Shown: positions 26,724-34,206 of the stretch, piece after piece
How the letters are laid out: every line of letters starts with the position of its first letter
Numbering within the stretch: position 1 is the first letter of the stretch
Assembly (NCBI RefSeq): GCF_007994075.1
Contig: NZ_VIWU01000001.1
Location: forward strand, 8,680,001 to 8,744,000
DNA from: Pseudonocardia hierapolitana
GTDB taxonomy: Bacteria; Actinomycetota; Actinomycetes; Mycobacteriales; Pseudonocardiaceae
DNA: 64,000 nt
Reading direction: 5' to 3'
Notes under the pieces: model-generated
The model's input: the letters and a program-made list of their open reading frames with translations, nothing else
The model's database searches: none
Told to the model about the DNA's origin: nothing
Program-made: the position numbers and the translations under genes

Positions 26724-27296
26724 TCAGGGCCGGGCCCGCAGCCCGTCGAGGATGATCTCGGCGAGATGCGCCGAACGCTCGCTGCTCGTCTCCGCGTCCG
26801 CGTGGCGGATCGCGGCGAACGCGCCCGCGACGAGCGCCATCACCTCGTCGACGGTGACGTCGGGGCGCACGGCGCCTGCCGCGTGCGCGCGATCGAGCAG
26901 GTCCGCGACCTGGCCGGCGAGGTCTGCCGCGACGTCCGGCGCGGCGGTGCGCAGGTCGAACTCGGCGGCGATGAGCGCGCTCTTCACGGCCGCGTTCTCG
27001 GCCCCCATCGCGATCATGCGGGAGAGCTGGGTGAAGAGGGCCGCGGGATCGTCGCCGGCGGCGAGCGCCCTCGCCTCCGCCACCAGCCGCTCGAGCTCGT
27101 CGATCGCGACAGCGAGGTACAGCGCCTCCTTCGTGGGGAAGTGCCGGTGGACGGTGCCGGGGCCGACGCCCGCGCGGCGCGCGATCTCATCGAGCGAGAC
27201 GCCGAGACCGTCCTCGGCGAACAGGCGCTGCGCGGTCCGCAGGACTCGCTCGCGATTGCGGCGGGCGTCGGCTCGCAGGCCCCGGTCACTGGACAT
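26724..27296 (-). CDS. TetR-family transcriptional regulator
   Basis: A 190-residue regulator with a clear N-terminal HTH: RERVLRTAQRLFAEDGLGVS, LDEIARRAGVGPGTVHRHF and PTKEALYLAVAI. The C-terminal half belongs to the common SbtR-like class of actinobacterial TetR proteins, judged by its layout only. It converges with the SDR gene (6-base gap) and diverges from the SnoaL-like gene over about 100 bases that contain AACCGGG / CCCGGTT repeats. Confidence 0.92.
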   Translation of the reverse strand: MSSDRGLRADARRNRERVLRTAQRLFAEDGLGVSLDEIARRAGVGPGTVHRHFPTKEALYLAVAIDELERLVAEARALAAGDDPAALFTQLSRMIAMGAENAAVKSALIAAEFDLRTAAPDVAADLAGQVADLLDRAHAAGAVRPDVTVDEVMALVAGAFAAIRHADAETSSERSAHLAEIILDGLRARP

Positions 27297-27344
27297 GTCG
27301 GCCCTAGTGTAACCGGGGCGCTGCCCCGTATGGTGCGGGAGCGC

Positions 27345-27365
27345 AACCGGGGCGGCGACCCGGTT
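27345..27365. promoter_or_regulatory. Inverted repeat in the TetR / SnoaL-like divergent promoter
   Basis: AACCGGG (27345-27351) and CCCGGTT (27359-27365) form an inverted repeat with a 7-base centre. A further GTAACCGGG half-site lies nearer the tetR start (about 27309), so two overlapping operator arrangements are possible. It is a candidate TetR binding region. Confidence 0.55.
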
Positions 27366-27397
27366 ACGGCACCCGGACGGTTCACGAGGAGGCCCTG

Positions 27398-27769
27398 ATG
27401 ACCGGACGCGATCCCGCAGCCCTGGTGCGGCGGATGCAGGAGTGCTTCAACACACGGCAGTTCGACCAGGCCGACGACCTGTTCACCCCCGGCTTCTTCA
27501 GCCATGCGCTCGGCACCACCGGGTTCGAGGCGGGCAAACAGGCCTGGCGTGGCCTCGTCGCCCACTTCCCCGACTACCGCGTCGTCGCCCGGGACGTCAT
27601 CGTCGACGACGACAGGGTCGCTATCCGCTCCTCGGTCGAGGGCATCCCGGCCCCGGACGACGGCACGCAGCCGATGCTGATCGAGATCTTCCGCGTCGAC
27701 GACGGCCGGCTCGCGGAGATGTGGGGGCTCGGCCAGGGGCTCCCCCTCGAGAGGCTCCGGTTGCGCTAG
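27398..27769 (+). CDS. SnoaL-like polyketide cyclase / ester hydrolase-fold protein
   Basis: A 123-residue protein of the NTF2-like SnoaL group: MQECFNTRQFDQADDLFTPG, GKQAWRGLVAHFPDYRVVAR, and LIEIFRVDDGRLAEMWGLGQ, the typical end of the barrel with the conserved EhW-type strand. Such proteins are small isolated domains of varied function; nothing here points to polyketide synthesis. Regulation by the divergent TetR gene is likely. Its stop overlaps the stop of the convergent cation exchanger by 3-4 bases. Confidence 0.85.
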   Translation: MTGRDPAALVRRMQECFNTRQFDQADDLFTPGFFSHALGTTGFEAGKQAWRGLVAHFPDYRVVARDVIVDDDRVAIRSSVEGIPAPDDGTQPMLIEIFRVDDGRLAEMWGLGQGLPLERLRLR

Positions 27770-28827
27770 TCCACCTCGATCGGCGGCCCTCCGAAGACGC
27801 CGAAGCTGATCGCCCAGTAGGCGAGGTAGAGGGCCAGCAGCGTGACGCCGTGCCAGCGCCGCAGCCTGCCCGTGAAGATGAAGTAGGCACCCAGGCCGGT
27901 CACGATGATCAGGGCGGGCAGGTGCCAGGTGAGTACCTCCGGGTCGACCACGATCCCCCCGGCCAGGACGATGATGCCCAGCTTGCCGGTCACCGAGAAG
28001 ACGACGCTGCCGATGACGTTGCCCACGCCGATCTCCGGCACGCCGCGGCGGATCGGTTCGACGGTCAGGAAGATGTCCTCGATGGTGAGGACGGCGGTGG
28101 CGATCGTCGCGCCGAAGAGGGTGCCCTCGAGCCCGTAGGTCTCGAGGATGCCCTCGGTGCCGATACCCGTCACCGTGGCGCCGAGGATCAGCCCGGCGAG
28201 GGCGAGCACGGCCAGTCCGAGCCGGATCCAGCCGGAGCGGGCCCCGGTGGTGACGAATGGCATCGCGTCGGAGAAGGCGTGCGTGGGCTCCTCGTCCGGG
28301 GTGTCCGCGGACGCGACGGCCGTGCCGCCCCCGGTGCCGCGGGCCGCTGCGTACGCCTCGTAGATCTCGACGTCCCGGAAGACCGGGACGTCGCTGCGGG
28401 ACTCGCGCGCGGCGACCCACGCGATGAACACGACGAACAACGCCAGCAGGACCACGCCGTGCACGGCGGTGAGCGGTGCCATCAGCGTGAACGCGATCAT
28501 CACCAGCGGTGAGGCACCGAGGACGACGACGTACTCGCGCGGGATGTTCACGCGGGTGGGGGTCAGGAGCGCGGCGAGCGCGAGCACGACCCCGGTCATC
28601 GACAGCGCGGTGCCGAACACGACGCCGAGCGCGACGCCCTCGAGGTCCTCGAGGTTGAGCGCGACCCCGAGGAAGACGTCGTCGAACTCGATGCCGGTGA
28701 AGATGATCGCGAGCAGGAACACCGACACCCGCAGGCCGCTCGCCACCCCGACCAGGTAGCCGATCAGCTTCTCGGCGCTGAAGATCAACAGCGCGGCACC
28801 GCAGACGAAGACGAGGATCGATGTCAC
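27766..28827 (-). CDS. CaCA-like cation exchanger coupled to pqqE
   Basis: A 353-residue membrane protein with about ten helices in two halves, as in calcium/cation antiporters of the YrbG type. In ordinary members each half has a GTSxPE motif; here the first is replaced by FTGIEFDDVFLGVAL and the second by IATAVLTIEDIFLTVEP, so the ion site keeps acidic residues but in a different setting. GNVIGSVVFSVTGKLG after the second repeat is still canonical. GTG 28827 overlaps the pqqE stop (GTGA), placing it firmly in the PQQ operon. It may move Ca2+ or another cation relevant to PQQ enzymes; this is inference. Confidence 0.75.
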   Translation of the reverse strand: MTSILVFVCGAALLIFSAEKLIGYLVGVASGLRVSVFLLAIIFTGIEFDDVFLGVALNLEDLEGVALGVVFGTALSMTGVVLALAALLTPTRVNIPREYVVVLGASPLVMIAFTLMAPLTAVHGVVLLALFVVFIAWVAARESRSDVPVFRDVEIYEAYAAARGTGGGTAVASADTPDEEPTHAFSDAMPFVTTGARSGWIRLGLAVLALAGLILGATVTGIGTEGILETYGLEGTLFGATIATAVLTIEDIFLTVEPIRRGVPEIGVGNVIGSVVFSVTGKLGIIVLAGGIVVDPEVLTWHLPALIIVTGLGAYFIFTGRLRRWHGVTLLALYLAYWAISFGVFGGPPIEVD

Positions 28828-29924
28828 GGGACCACCTCTCGGGGATGCGGGCGGGGTGTCAGCACGACCTCCTGTGGACCCGCCGGGTCGTTCGCGGCCC
28901 GCACCGCGGCAGTGACGAGCTCGTGGTCCGGGGAGAGGTGGCAGACCGGGTCGGTGCGCGCGGCGTCGCCGGTGAGCTGGAACGCCTGGCAGCGGCAGCC
29001 CCCGAAGTCGAGCTCGCGGCGCTCGCAGCCGCGGCACGGCTCGGGCATCCAGTCGGTGCCGCGGAACCGCCGGAAGAGCGGTGACTCCTCCCAGATCCAG
29101 TCGAGGGACCGCTCGCGCACGTTCGCGCGAGGGAGCGGGAGCTCGTGCGCGGCGAGGCAGGGCAGGGCATCGCCGTTGGGCGCGACGACGAGCTGGCGGC
29201 TCGCCCAGCCGCCCATGCACGGCTTGGGGTAGCGCTCGTAGTAGTCGGGGAGGATGTAGAGGATCTGCATCCGGTCCCGAAGTCGCTCGCGCGCGGCCCG
29301 CACCGCCGTCTCGGCCCGTTCGAGCTGCGCCCGGCTCGGCAGCAGGCCGCCCCGGTTGCGCCACGCCCAGCCGTAGTACTGGGTGTTGGCCAGCTCGACG
29401 CGGTCGGCACCCATCGCCTCGACCAGCTCGAGGATCCCGTCGATCCGGTCGAGGTTCTGCCGGTGCAGCACCACGTTCACGGTCAACGGCCAGCCCAGCT
29501 CCTTGACCGTGCGCGCCGCGTCGAGCTTGCGCTGGTACGACGGCGTGCCGGCCAGCCGGTCGGACAGGACCGGCTCGTCGGCCTGCACGCTGATCTGCAC
29601 GTGGTCGAGGCCGGCCTCGCGCAGCTGCCCGGCGCGGGCCGGAGACAGGCCGAGCCCGCTCGTCACGAGGTTCGAGTACATCCCCAGCTCGCGGCCGGTC
29701 CGCACGAGCTCGACGACGTCGCGGCGCCGCAGCGGCTCACCTCCGGACAGGTGCAGCTGCAGCGCGCCCAGCTCCCTGGCCTCGGCGAGCACCCGTTGCC
29801 ACTCCGCCGTGGTCAGCTCGTCGCGGTAGTGGGCGAGCTCGAGCGGGTTGGAGCAGTACGCGCAGTGCAGCGGGCAGTCGTAGGTGAGCTCGGCAAGCAG
29901 CGCGAACGGACCGTCACTCCTCAT
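28824..29924 (-). CDS. pqqE: PqqA peptide cyclase (radical SAM)
   Basis: Radical SAM enzyme that cross-links the glutamate and tyrosine of PqqA, the first step of PQQ formation. The 366-residue protein has the radical SAM motif in LAELTYDCPLHCAYCSNPLE (CxxxCxxC), LHLSGGEPLRRRDVVELV, and a C-terminal SPASM region with CMGGW, LPCLAAHELPL, CRGCERRELDFGGCRCQAF that binds auxiliary clusters. It overlaps pqqD upstream and the cation exchanger downstream, which shows tight operon organisation. Confidence 0.96.
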   Translation of the reverse strand: MRSDGPFALLAELTYDCPLHCAYCSNPLELAHYRDELTTAEWQRVLAEARELGALQLHLSGGEPLRRRDVVELVRTGRELGMYSNLVTSGLGLSPARAGQLREAGLDHVQISVQADEPVLSDRLAGTPSYQRKLDAARTVKELGWPLTVNVVLHRQNLDRIDGILELVEAMGADRVELANTQYYGWAWRNRGGLLPSRAQLERAETAVRAARERLRDRMQILYILPDYYERYPKPCMGGWASRQLVVAPNGDALPCLAAHELPLPRANVRERSLDWIWEESPLFRRFRGTDWMPEPCRGCERRELDFGGCRCQAFQLTGDAARTDPVCHLSPDHELVTAAVRAANDPAGPQEVVLTPRPHPREVVP

Positions 29925-30228
29925 CGCGATCGACCTCCACGCACCGCCGCGCGAGGAGCCGGTCGAGGAACCCCCGCACCTCCTCGTCGACGACGCGGGA
30001 GTACCGCGCGCCCAGCTCGGCCACGATCTCGGTCACGGTGCGCTGTCCGTCGCACAGTTCGAGGACGGCCGTGCCGGTCGCGTTCAGCACGACGACGGTC
30101 TCCGGCGACAGGAGGACGTGCCGCTCCCGCGCCCGGTCGAACGTGAGCCGGACGTGCCGTGCCAGCCGGGGGCGGTCGCGGCTATCGATCTGCGTCGGCC
30201 CGGTCCGGATAGGCGGTGTCGATGGCAT
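29914..30228 (-). CDS. pqqD: PQQ biosynthesis peptide chaperone
   Basis: Small protein that binds PqqA and presents it to PqqE. The 104-residue product has [58 protein letters not shown] and a C-terminal helix, the standard PqqD winged-helix layout. ATG 30228 is the only plausible start and lies 47 bases inside the end of pqqC, a long overlap; the first dozen residues are outside the conserved domain. The gene overlaps pqqE by 11 bases. Confidence 0.92.
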   Translation of the reverse strand: MPSTPPIRTGPTQIDSRDRPRLARHVRLTFDRARERHVLLSPETVVVLNATGTAVLELCDGQRTVTEIVAELGARYSRVVDEEVRGFLDRLLARRCVEVDRDEE

Positions 30229-30907
30229 CGAGCATGCTCCAGAGGACGTCGTTCTTGAACGAGAGCGCGGCGACCGCGGCGGCCTGCTCGGCCGGGGTGC
30301 GGCAGTACTCGGTGACGACCTCGAGGGCGTGCTCGGAGTCGCGGGGCGCCTGCGTGAGCCGGGCCCGGAAGTAGGCGAGCCCGGCGGGGTCGATCCACGG
30401 GTAGTGCCGCTCGAACGCGGCGAGGCGCTCGGCCATCAGGTCCGGCGCGAACAGCTCCGTCAGCGACGAGGCGACCGCCTCGACCCACGGGCGGGTGCGG
30501 GCGAAGGTCACGTACGCGTCCACGGCGAAGCGCACCCCGGGCACGACGTGCCGCTCGTCGGTCACCTCCGCCCGCGAGAGCCCCACCGCCTCACCAAGCG
30601 AGAGCCACGCCTCGATCCCGCCCTCGCCTGCGCTCGCGCCGTCGTGGTCGACGATGCGGCGGATCCAGCGGCGACGCACCTGCGGATACGGGCAGTTGGA
30701 CAGGATGGCGGCGTCCTTGCGGGGGATGTTCGCCTGGTAGTAGAAGCGGTTCGCCACCCAGCCCTGCACCTGCCCGCGGCTCAGCGAGCCCTCGTTCATC
30801 CGGCGGTGGAAGGAGTGCAACGAGTGGTAACGCTGGGACTGGGCGCGCAACGAGGCCACGAACTCGTCGGCAGCCACATGATCTGCGTCGGCCAGGGTCG
30901 CCGTCAT
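30182..30907 (-). CDS. pqqC: Pyrroloquinoline-quinone synthase
   Basis: Cofactor-free oxidase that performs the final ring closure and eight-electron oxidation to PQQ. The 241-residue protein contains [59 protein letters not shown] and [20 protein letters not shown], all characteristic. ATG 30907 overlaps the pqqB stop (ATGA), so translation is coupled. Confidence 0.96.
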   Translation of the reverse strand: MTATLADADHVAADEFVASLRAQSQRYHSLHSFHRRMNEGSLSRGQVQGWVANRFYYQANIPRKDAAILSNCPYPQVRRRWIRRIVDHDGASAGEGGIEAWLSLGEAVGLSRAEVTDERHVVPGVRFAVDAYVTFARTRPWVEAVASSLTELFAPDLMAERLAAFERHYPWIDPAGLAYFRARLTQAPRDSEHALEVVTEYCRTPAEQAAAVAALSFKNDVLWSMLDAIDTAYPDRADADR

Positions 30908-31794
30908 ACCTGCACCTCCATGCCGTCCACGGCCACCTCCATGCCGTGCTCCTCGACGGTGCGCCGCTCTCGTGAGTCGTCGAGGAGGATCGGGTTCGTG
31001 TTGTTGATGTGGATGTAGATCTTTCGTGGGATCGGCAGCGGGGCGAGTTGCGCGAGGCTCCCACCGGGACCGTCGATGGGCAGGTGCCCCATGTCGCGGG
31101 CCGTCTTGCGGGCGAGCCCCAGCTCGATCAGCTCGTCGTCGCGCCAGCAGGTGCCGTCGACGAGCAGGCAGGAACAGTCCTCCAGCTGGTCGCGCACCGG
31201 GAGGAAGGCCTGCATGCCCGGCAGGTAGACGGCCGACCGGCCGGTGCGCTCGTCGGTCAGGCGGTACCCGACCACCCGGCCCTTCTCCGCGCCGGAACCG
31301 AAGCGGGCCCGCTTGCTCGTCGGCACGTCGAAGGCCCGGAACGAGAGCCCGTCGGCCAGCGAGGCGTCGGCGTCGGGAACCACCGGGTGCCAGCGCACCG
31401 GGCAGTACGCCTCGAGCGTGCGCAGGATCGACGTGCCGTCGGCGAGCGTGGCACGCACCGCCTCGGTGGAGTACACGTCGACGCCGCGACCCTCGCGCAG
31501 GAGAAGCAGGCCGAGCGTGTGGTCCAGCTCGGCGTCGGTGAGCAGCACCGCCTGCAGTGGCGTCCTGCGCCCGTCCCGCGGGCGCAGGGCGGGGGACGAC
31601 TCGATCTGGGTCCGGATGTCGGGTGAGGCGTTCAGCACGAACCAGCGGTGCCGGTCGGTGCTCACCGCCACCGACGACTGCGTGCGGGGCCGGCACGGCC
31701 TGCTGCCGTCCCTTACCGCCCGGCAGCCCGGGCAGTCGCAGTTCCACTGCGGGAACCCGCCGCCCGCCGCCGACCCCAGCACGCGAATCCACAC
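30904..31794 (-). CDS. pqqB: PQQ biosynthesis protein B (metallo-beta-lactamase fold)
   Basis: Iron-dependent hydroxylase of the metallo-hydrolase fold acting on the tyrosine of the PqqA cross-linked product. The 296-residue protein has [20 protein letters not shown] at the N-terminus with its cysteine motif, [29 protein letters not shown] (metal-site Asp/His), [18 protein letters not shown] and [18 protein letters not shown] 31794 is the start; its ribosome site lies within a segment that can be paired in a hairpin (see 31800-31838). Confidence 0.95.
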   Translation of the reverse strand: MWIRVLGSAAGGGFPQWNCDCPGCRAVRDGSRPCRPRTQSSVAVSTDRHRWFVLNASPDIRTQIESSPALRPRDGRRTPLQAVLLTDAELDHTLGLLLLREGRGVDVYSTEAVRATLADGTSILRTLEAYCPVRWHPVVPDADASLADGLSFRAFDVPTSKRARFGSGAEKGRVVGYRLTDERTGRSAVYLPGMQAFLPVRDQLEDCSCLLVDGTCWRDDELIELGLARKTARDMGHLPIDGPGGSLAQLAPLPIPRKIYIHINNTNPILLDDSRERRTVEEHGMEVAVDGMEVQV

Positions 31795-31799
31795 GTCGC

Positions 31800-31838
31800 C
31801 GTCCCCCTCCCTGGGGGACGCCGCGGGCGACGTCCCCC
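31800..31838 (-). promoter_or_regulatory. Three-segment alternative hairpin between pqqA and pqqB
   Basis: Read on the minus strand, three 8-base segments follow the pqqA stop: GGGGGACG (31838-31831), CGTCCCCC (31820-31813) and GGGGGACG again (31807-31800). The middle one can pair with the first (10-base loop) or with the third (5-base loop). The third includes the purine-rich ribosome site just before the pqqB GTG. Pairing 2-3 would hide that site, while pairing 1-2 would free it, so this could set the PqqA to PqqB ratio or act as a switch. Confidence 0.65.
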
Positions 31839-31848
31839 GGAACCGGTG

Positions 31849-31938
31849 TCAGTCGTCCATCCGAGCGACGTACATCGTCACCTCGGGCGCGCACGCGAAT
31901 TCCTCGAACTCGGGGGTCTCCCATTCAGCGAGCTCCAC
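31849..31938 (-). CDS. pqqA: PQQ precursor peptide
   Basis: A 29-residue peptide too short for routine gene finding. It ends [16 protein letters not shown]; the E-x3-Y spacing (Glu and Tyr of EVTMY) is the pair that becomes PQQ. The N-terminal part is acidic ([13 protein letters not shown]) with the tryptophan typical of PqqA. GTG 31938 is chosen because GGAGG lies 8 bases upstream; the in-frame GTG at 31947 touches that ribosome site and is unlikely. It sits between the PQQ dehydrogenase gene and pqqB on the same strand. Confidence 0.92.
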   Translation of the reverse strand: MELAEWETPEFEEFACAPEVTMYVARMDD

Positions 31939-31983
31939 CGGTGTCACCTCCTCTCCGTCGCTGGGTCACGCGATTCCGGGGAT

Positions 31984-33684
31984 TCACTCCTCCGGAAGCG
32001 CGAAGGCGATCAGCGCGCTGCCGTGGCCCGCGCCGAGCATTCCGGGCAGGAATCCCTCGGCCCATCCACCCCAGCCGACCGGCACGGCGATGTACTGCCG
32101 GCCGTCCACGCTGTAGGTCGACGGGCTGCTGTGGTGGCCGCTGCCGCACTGGAACTGCCACAGCTGCTCGCCGGTGCGGGCGTCGAGCGCGACGAACTCC
32201 CCGGTCGGCTTACCCGCGAACACGAGGTCGCCGCCCGTGGCCAGCGTCGACGCGCACATGGGCAGGTCGTTGCGGTAGCGCCACTTCTCGTCGCCATTGG
32301 CGTCGAACGCACTGATGGACCCCGCCATGTCCTCGATGTCCACCTGAACGCCCGCGCCCCAGTAGGGGATGCTCTCCTTGAACTCCCGGCGGCGCCGGGT
32401 GGCGGTCGCCCCGGTGTCCTGCACCGGGACGTAGAAGAGCTCGGTCTTCGGGCTGTAGGAGGCGTGCGTCCATTCCTTGGCACCCGCCGGGCCCGGGTAG
32501 AAGTGGACCGGTTCTCCTTCCTTGTCCGGGTAGACCTTGGCCGTCACCTGACCTTCCCTCGTGATCGCGCCCCACGTGATGCGGTCCACGAAGGGGGTGA
32601 TGCCGACCCGCTCGCCGTTCGTGCGGTCGAGGACGAAGAAGTATCCGTTCTTGTCGAAGTGCCCGAGCAGTTTGCGCCCGCCCGACTCGAACAGGATGCA
32701 TTCCGCGATGCTGTCGTAGTCCCACAGGTCATGCGGCGTGCACTGGTAGTGCCAGCGGATCTGGCCGCTGTCCGCGTCGACCGCGACGATGCTGTCGGTG
32801 AAGAGGTTGTCGCCCTCCCTGACCTCGCCGTCGAAGTCGGGCGCCGGGTTGCCGGTGCCCACGTACAGCAGGTTGGTCTCGGCGTCGAAGGTGCTGGTGA
32901 GCCAGCAGTTCGCGCCGCCCCGCGCCCATGCCTCGCCGTCGGATGGCCACGTCTCGGAGCCGGGCTCGCCGGGCTTCGGGACCATGTAGCAGCGCCACTG
33001 GTGCTCGCCGGAGTCGACGTCGAACGCGTCGAGGTGGCCGCGGACACCGAACTCACCGCCCGAACTGCCGACGATGACCAGGTTCTTCACGACCAGCGGC
33101 GCGACCGTGGCGCTCTCCCCGGCCCGCACGTCCCCGTAGGTCTTGTCCCATACGCGCTTGCCGTTGGTGGCGTCGAGCGCGAGTACGTGGGCGTTCGCGG
33201 TGACGAAGAAGACCTTCCCCTTCGCCACGGCGACCCCGCGGTTCACGTTCCCGCAGCACAGGGACACGTCGAATGGGACCGCGTGCTTGTAGCGCCAGAT
33301 CTCCACGCCCGTCTTCGCGTCGAGGGCCCACATCCAGCCGTCCCAGCCGGAGACGAACATGATCCCGTCGACGACGATCGGCGTGGCCTCGAACGAGTAG
33401 GTCGACGCACCCGCGATCAGGCCCGTCGTGCCGGCCTGGAAGACCCACGCCGGAAGGAGCCGTCTGACGTTCTCCGTGTTGATCTGGTCCAGCGGGCTGT
33501 AGCGCTGCCCGTTGTACGCCCCGTAGTAGGTGAGCCAGTTCTGCGGCTCCTCGCGGGCGTTGAGGATGCGCTCGTAGGTGACCTCGGCCACCACCGGTGG
33601 GGCGACATCCGCACCCGGGGTCTTGTAATTCAGCAATGCCTGGTCGATGGCCTCGCCCGCGTCGACGTAATCAGCAGTCGTCAT
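31984..33684 (-). CDS. PQQ-dependent alcohol dehydrogenase, lanthanide-type active site, no signal peptide
   Basis: Eight-bladed quinoprotein of 566 residues. Adjacent cysteines C143-C144 (SLCCGN) form the usual strained disulfide; metal ligands correspond to E211 (SSGGEFGVRG) and N279 (GTGNP), and the catalytic aspartate is D322 in TPHDLWDYDS. A second aspartate follows at D324, the marker of lanthanide-dependent XoxF/ExaF-type enzymes; calcium enzymes have Ala or Ser there. There is no cytochrome c domain. The N-terminus MTTADYVDAGEAIDQAL shows no signal peptide, and the start is well supported by GGAGG, so where the enzyme works is unclear. Substrate not predictable. It forms an operon with the cupredoxin-like gene and the pqq genes. 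Confidence 0.93.
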   Translation of the reverse strand: MTTADYVDAGEAIDQALLNYKTPGADVAPPVVAEVTYERILNAREEPQNWLTYYGAYNGQRYSPLDQINTENVRRLLPAWVFQAGTTGLIAGASTYSFEATPIVVDGIMFVSGWDGWMWALDAKTGVEIWRYKHAVPFDVSLCCGNVNRGVAVAKGKVFFVTANAHVLALDATNGKRVWDKTYGDVRAGESATVAPLVVKNLVIVGSSGGEFGVRGHLDAFDVDSGEHQWRCYMVPKPGEPGSETWPSDGEAWARGGANCWLTSTFDAETNLLYVGTGNPAPDFDGEVREGDNLFTDSIVAVDADSGQIRWHYQCTPHDLWDYDSIAECILFESGGRKLLGHFDKNGYFFVLDRTNGERVGITPFVDRITWGAITREGQVTAKVYPDKEGEPVHFYPGPAGAKEWTHASYSPKTELFYVPVQDTGATATRRRREFKESIPYWGAGVQVDIEDMAGSISAFDANGDEKWRYRNDLPMCASTLATGGDLVFAGKPTGEFVALDARTGEQLWQFQCGSGHHSSPSTYSVDGRQYIAVPVGWGGWAEGFLPGMLGAGHGSALIAFALPEE

Positions 33685-33699
33685 GTCATCTCCTCCTTC

Positions 33700-34164
33700 C
33701 TACGGCCGCGGCTGTTCGGGCCGGTCGAGTCGGGCCTCCGGTGGTACCTCGCCGAGCACGACGATCGCGCCGGTGAGCCCCCGGCCCTCGTCGTTGCCGG
33801 TGGGCGAGCTGAACCAGTAGTAGCCCGGTCCGTCGAGGTTGAGCGTCGCCCGTCCCCGGGAATGGTTGACCAGCCAGATGAACTTCCGGTCGCCATTGCT
33901 CGGCAGGAGCGCGCAATGCGTGTTCAGGTCGTCGTTGATGAGTGTGAGTTCGAGATCGCCGCCGTGCGGAAGGACCAGGACCGACGGGTCCCAGCACAAC
34001 TCGTCCGGGTTGATCCGGACCGTCGCCTCCATGCGGCCGTCGCTTTTCTCCGTGGCCTGCGCAATGTTCCCGGTCGCCAGTACGCGACCCAGCGCCGCCT
34101 TGTTCTGGCCGTCCAGGCCGAGCTTGCCCATCAGGGCACTGCGCTCCTGCGCGGTACTCGTCAC
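33700..34164 (-). CDS. Cupredoxin-fold protein lacking copper ligands
   Basis: A 154-residue protein. After an alpha-helical leader (residues 5-40) comes a beta domain ending GPGYYWFSSPTGNDEGRGLT and GAIVVLG, the shape of a plastocyanin-type copper site. The expected Cys, His and Met of that loop are Ser, Asn/Asp and Leu, so a type 1 copper site is unlikely; only H83-C84 (NTHC) remain elsewhere. No signal peptide is seen. GTG 34164 is chosen, since GAGGAGG lies 8 bases upstream, whereas GTG 34173 touches the ribosome site. It directly precedes the PQQ dehydrogenase (15-base gap), suggesting a partner or chaperone role; that is inference. Confidence 0.75.
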   Translation of the reverse strand: MTSTAQERSALMGKLGLDGQNKAALGRVLATGNIAQATEKSDGRMEATVRINPDELCWDPSVLVLPHGGDLELTLINDDLNTHCALLPSNGDRKFIWLVNHSRGRATLNLDGPGYYWFSSPTGNDEGRGLTGAIVVLGEVPPEARLDRPEQPRP

Positions 34165-34206
34165 CGGCTCCACCTCCTCATACGGAACTTTTGTCGGAAT
34201 CGCTCG

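Noticed and set aside
31939..31947. GTG 31947 as pqqA start
   Set aside because: It is adjacent to the GGAGG ribosome site; GTG 31938 has normal spacing.
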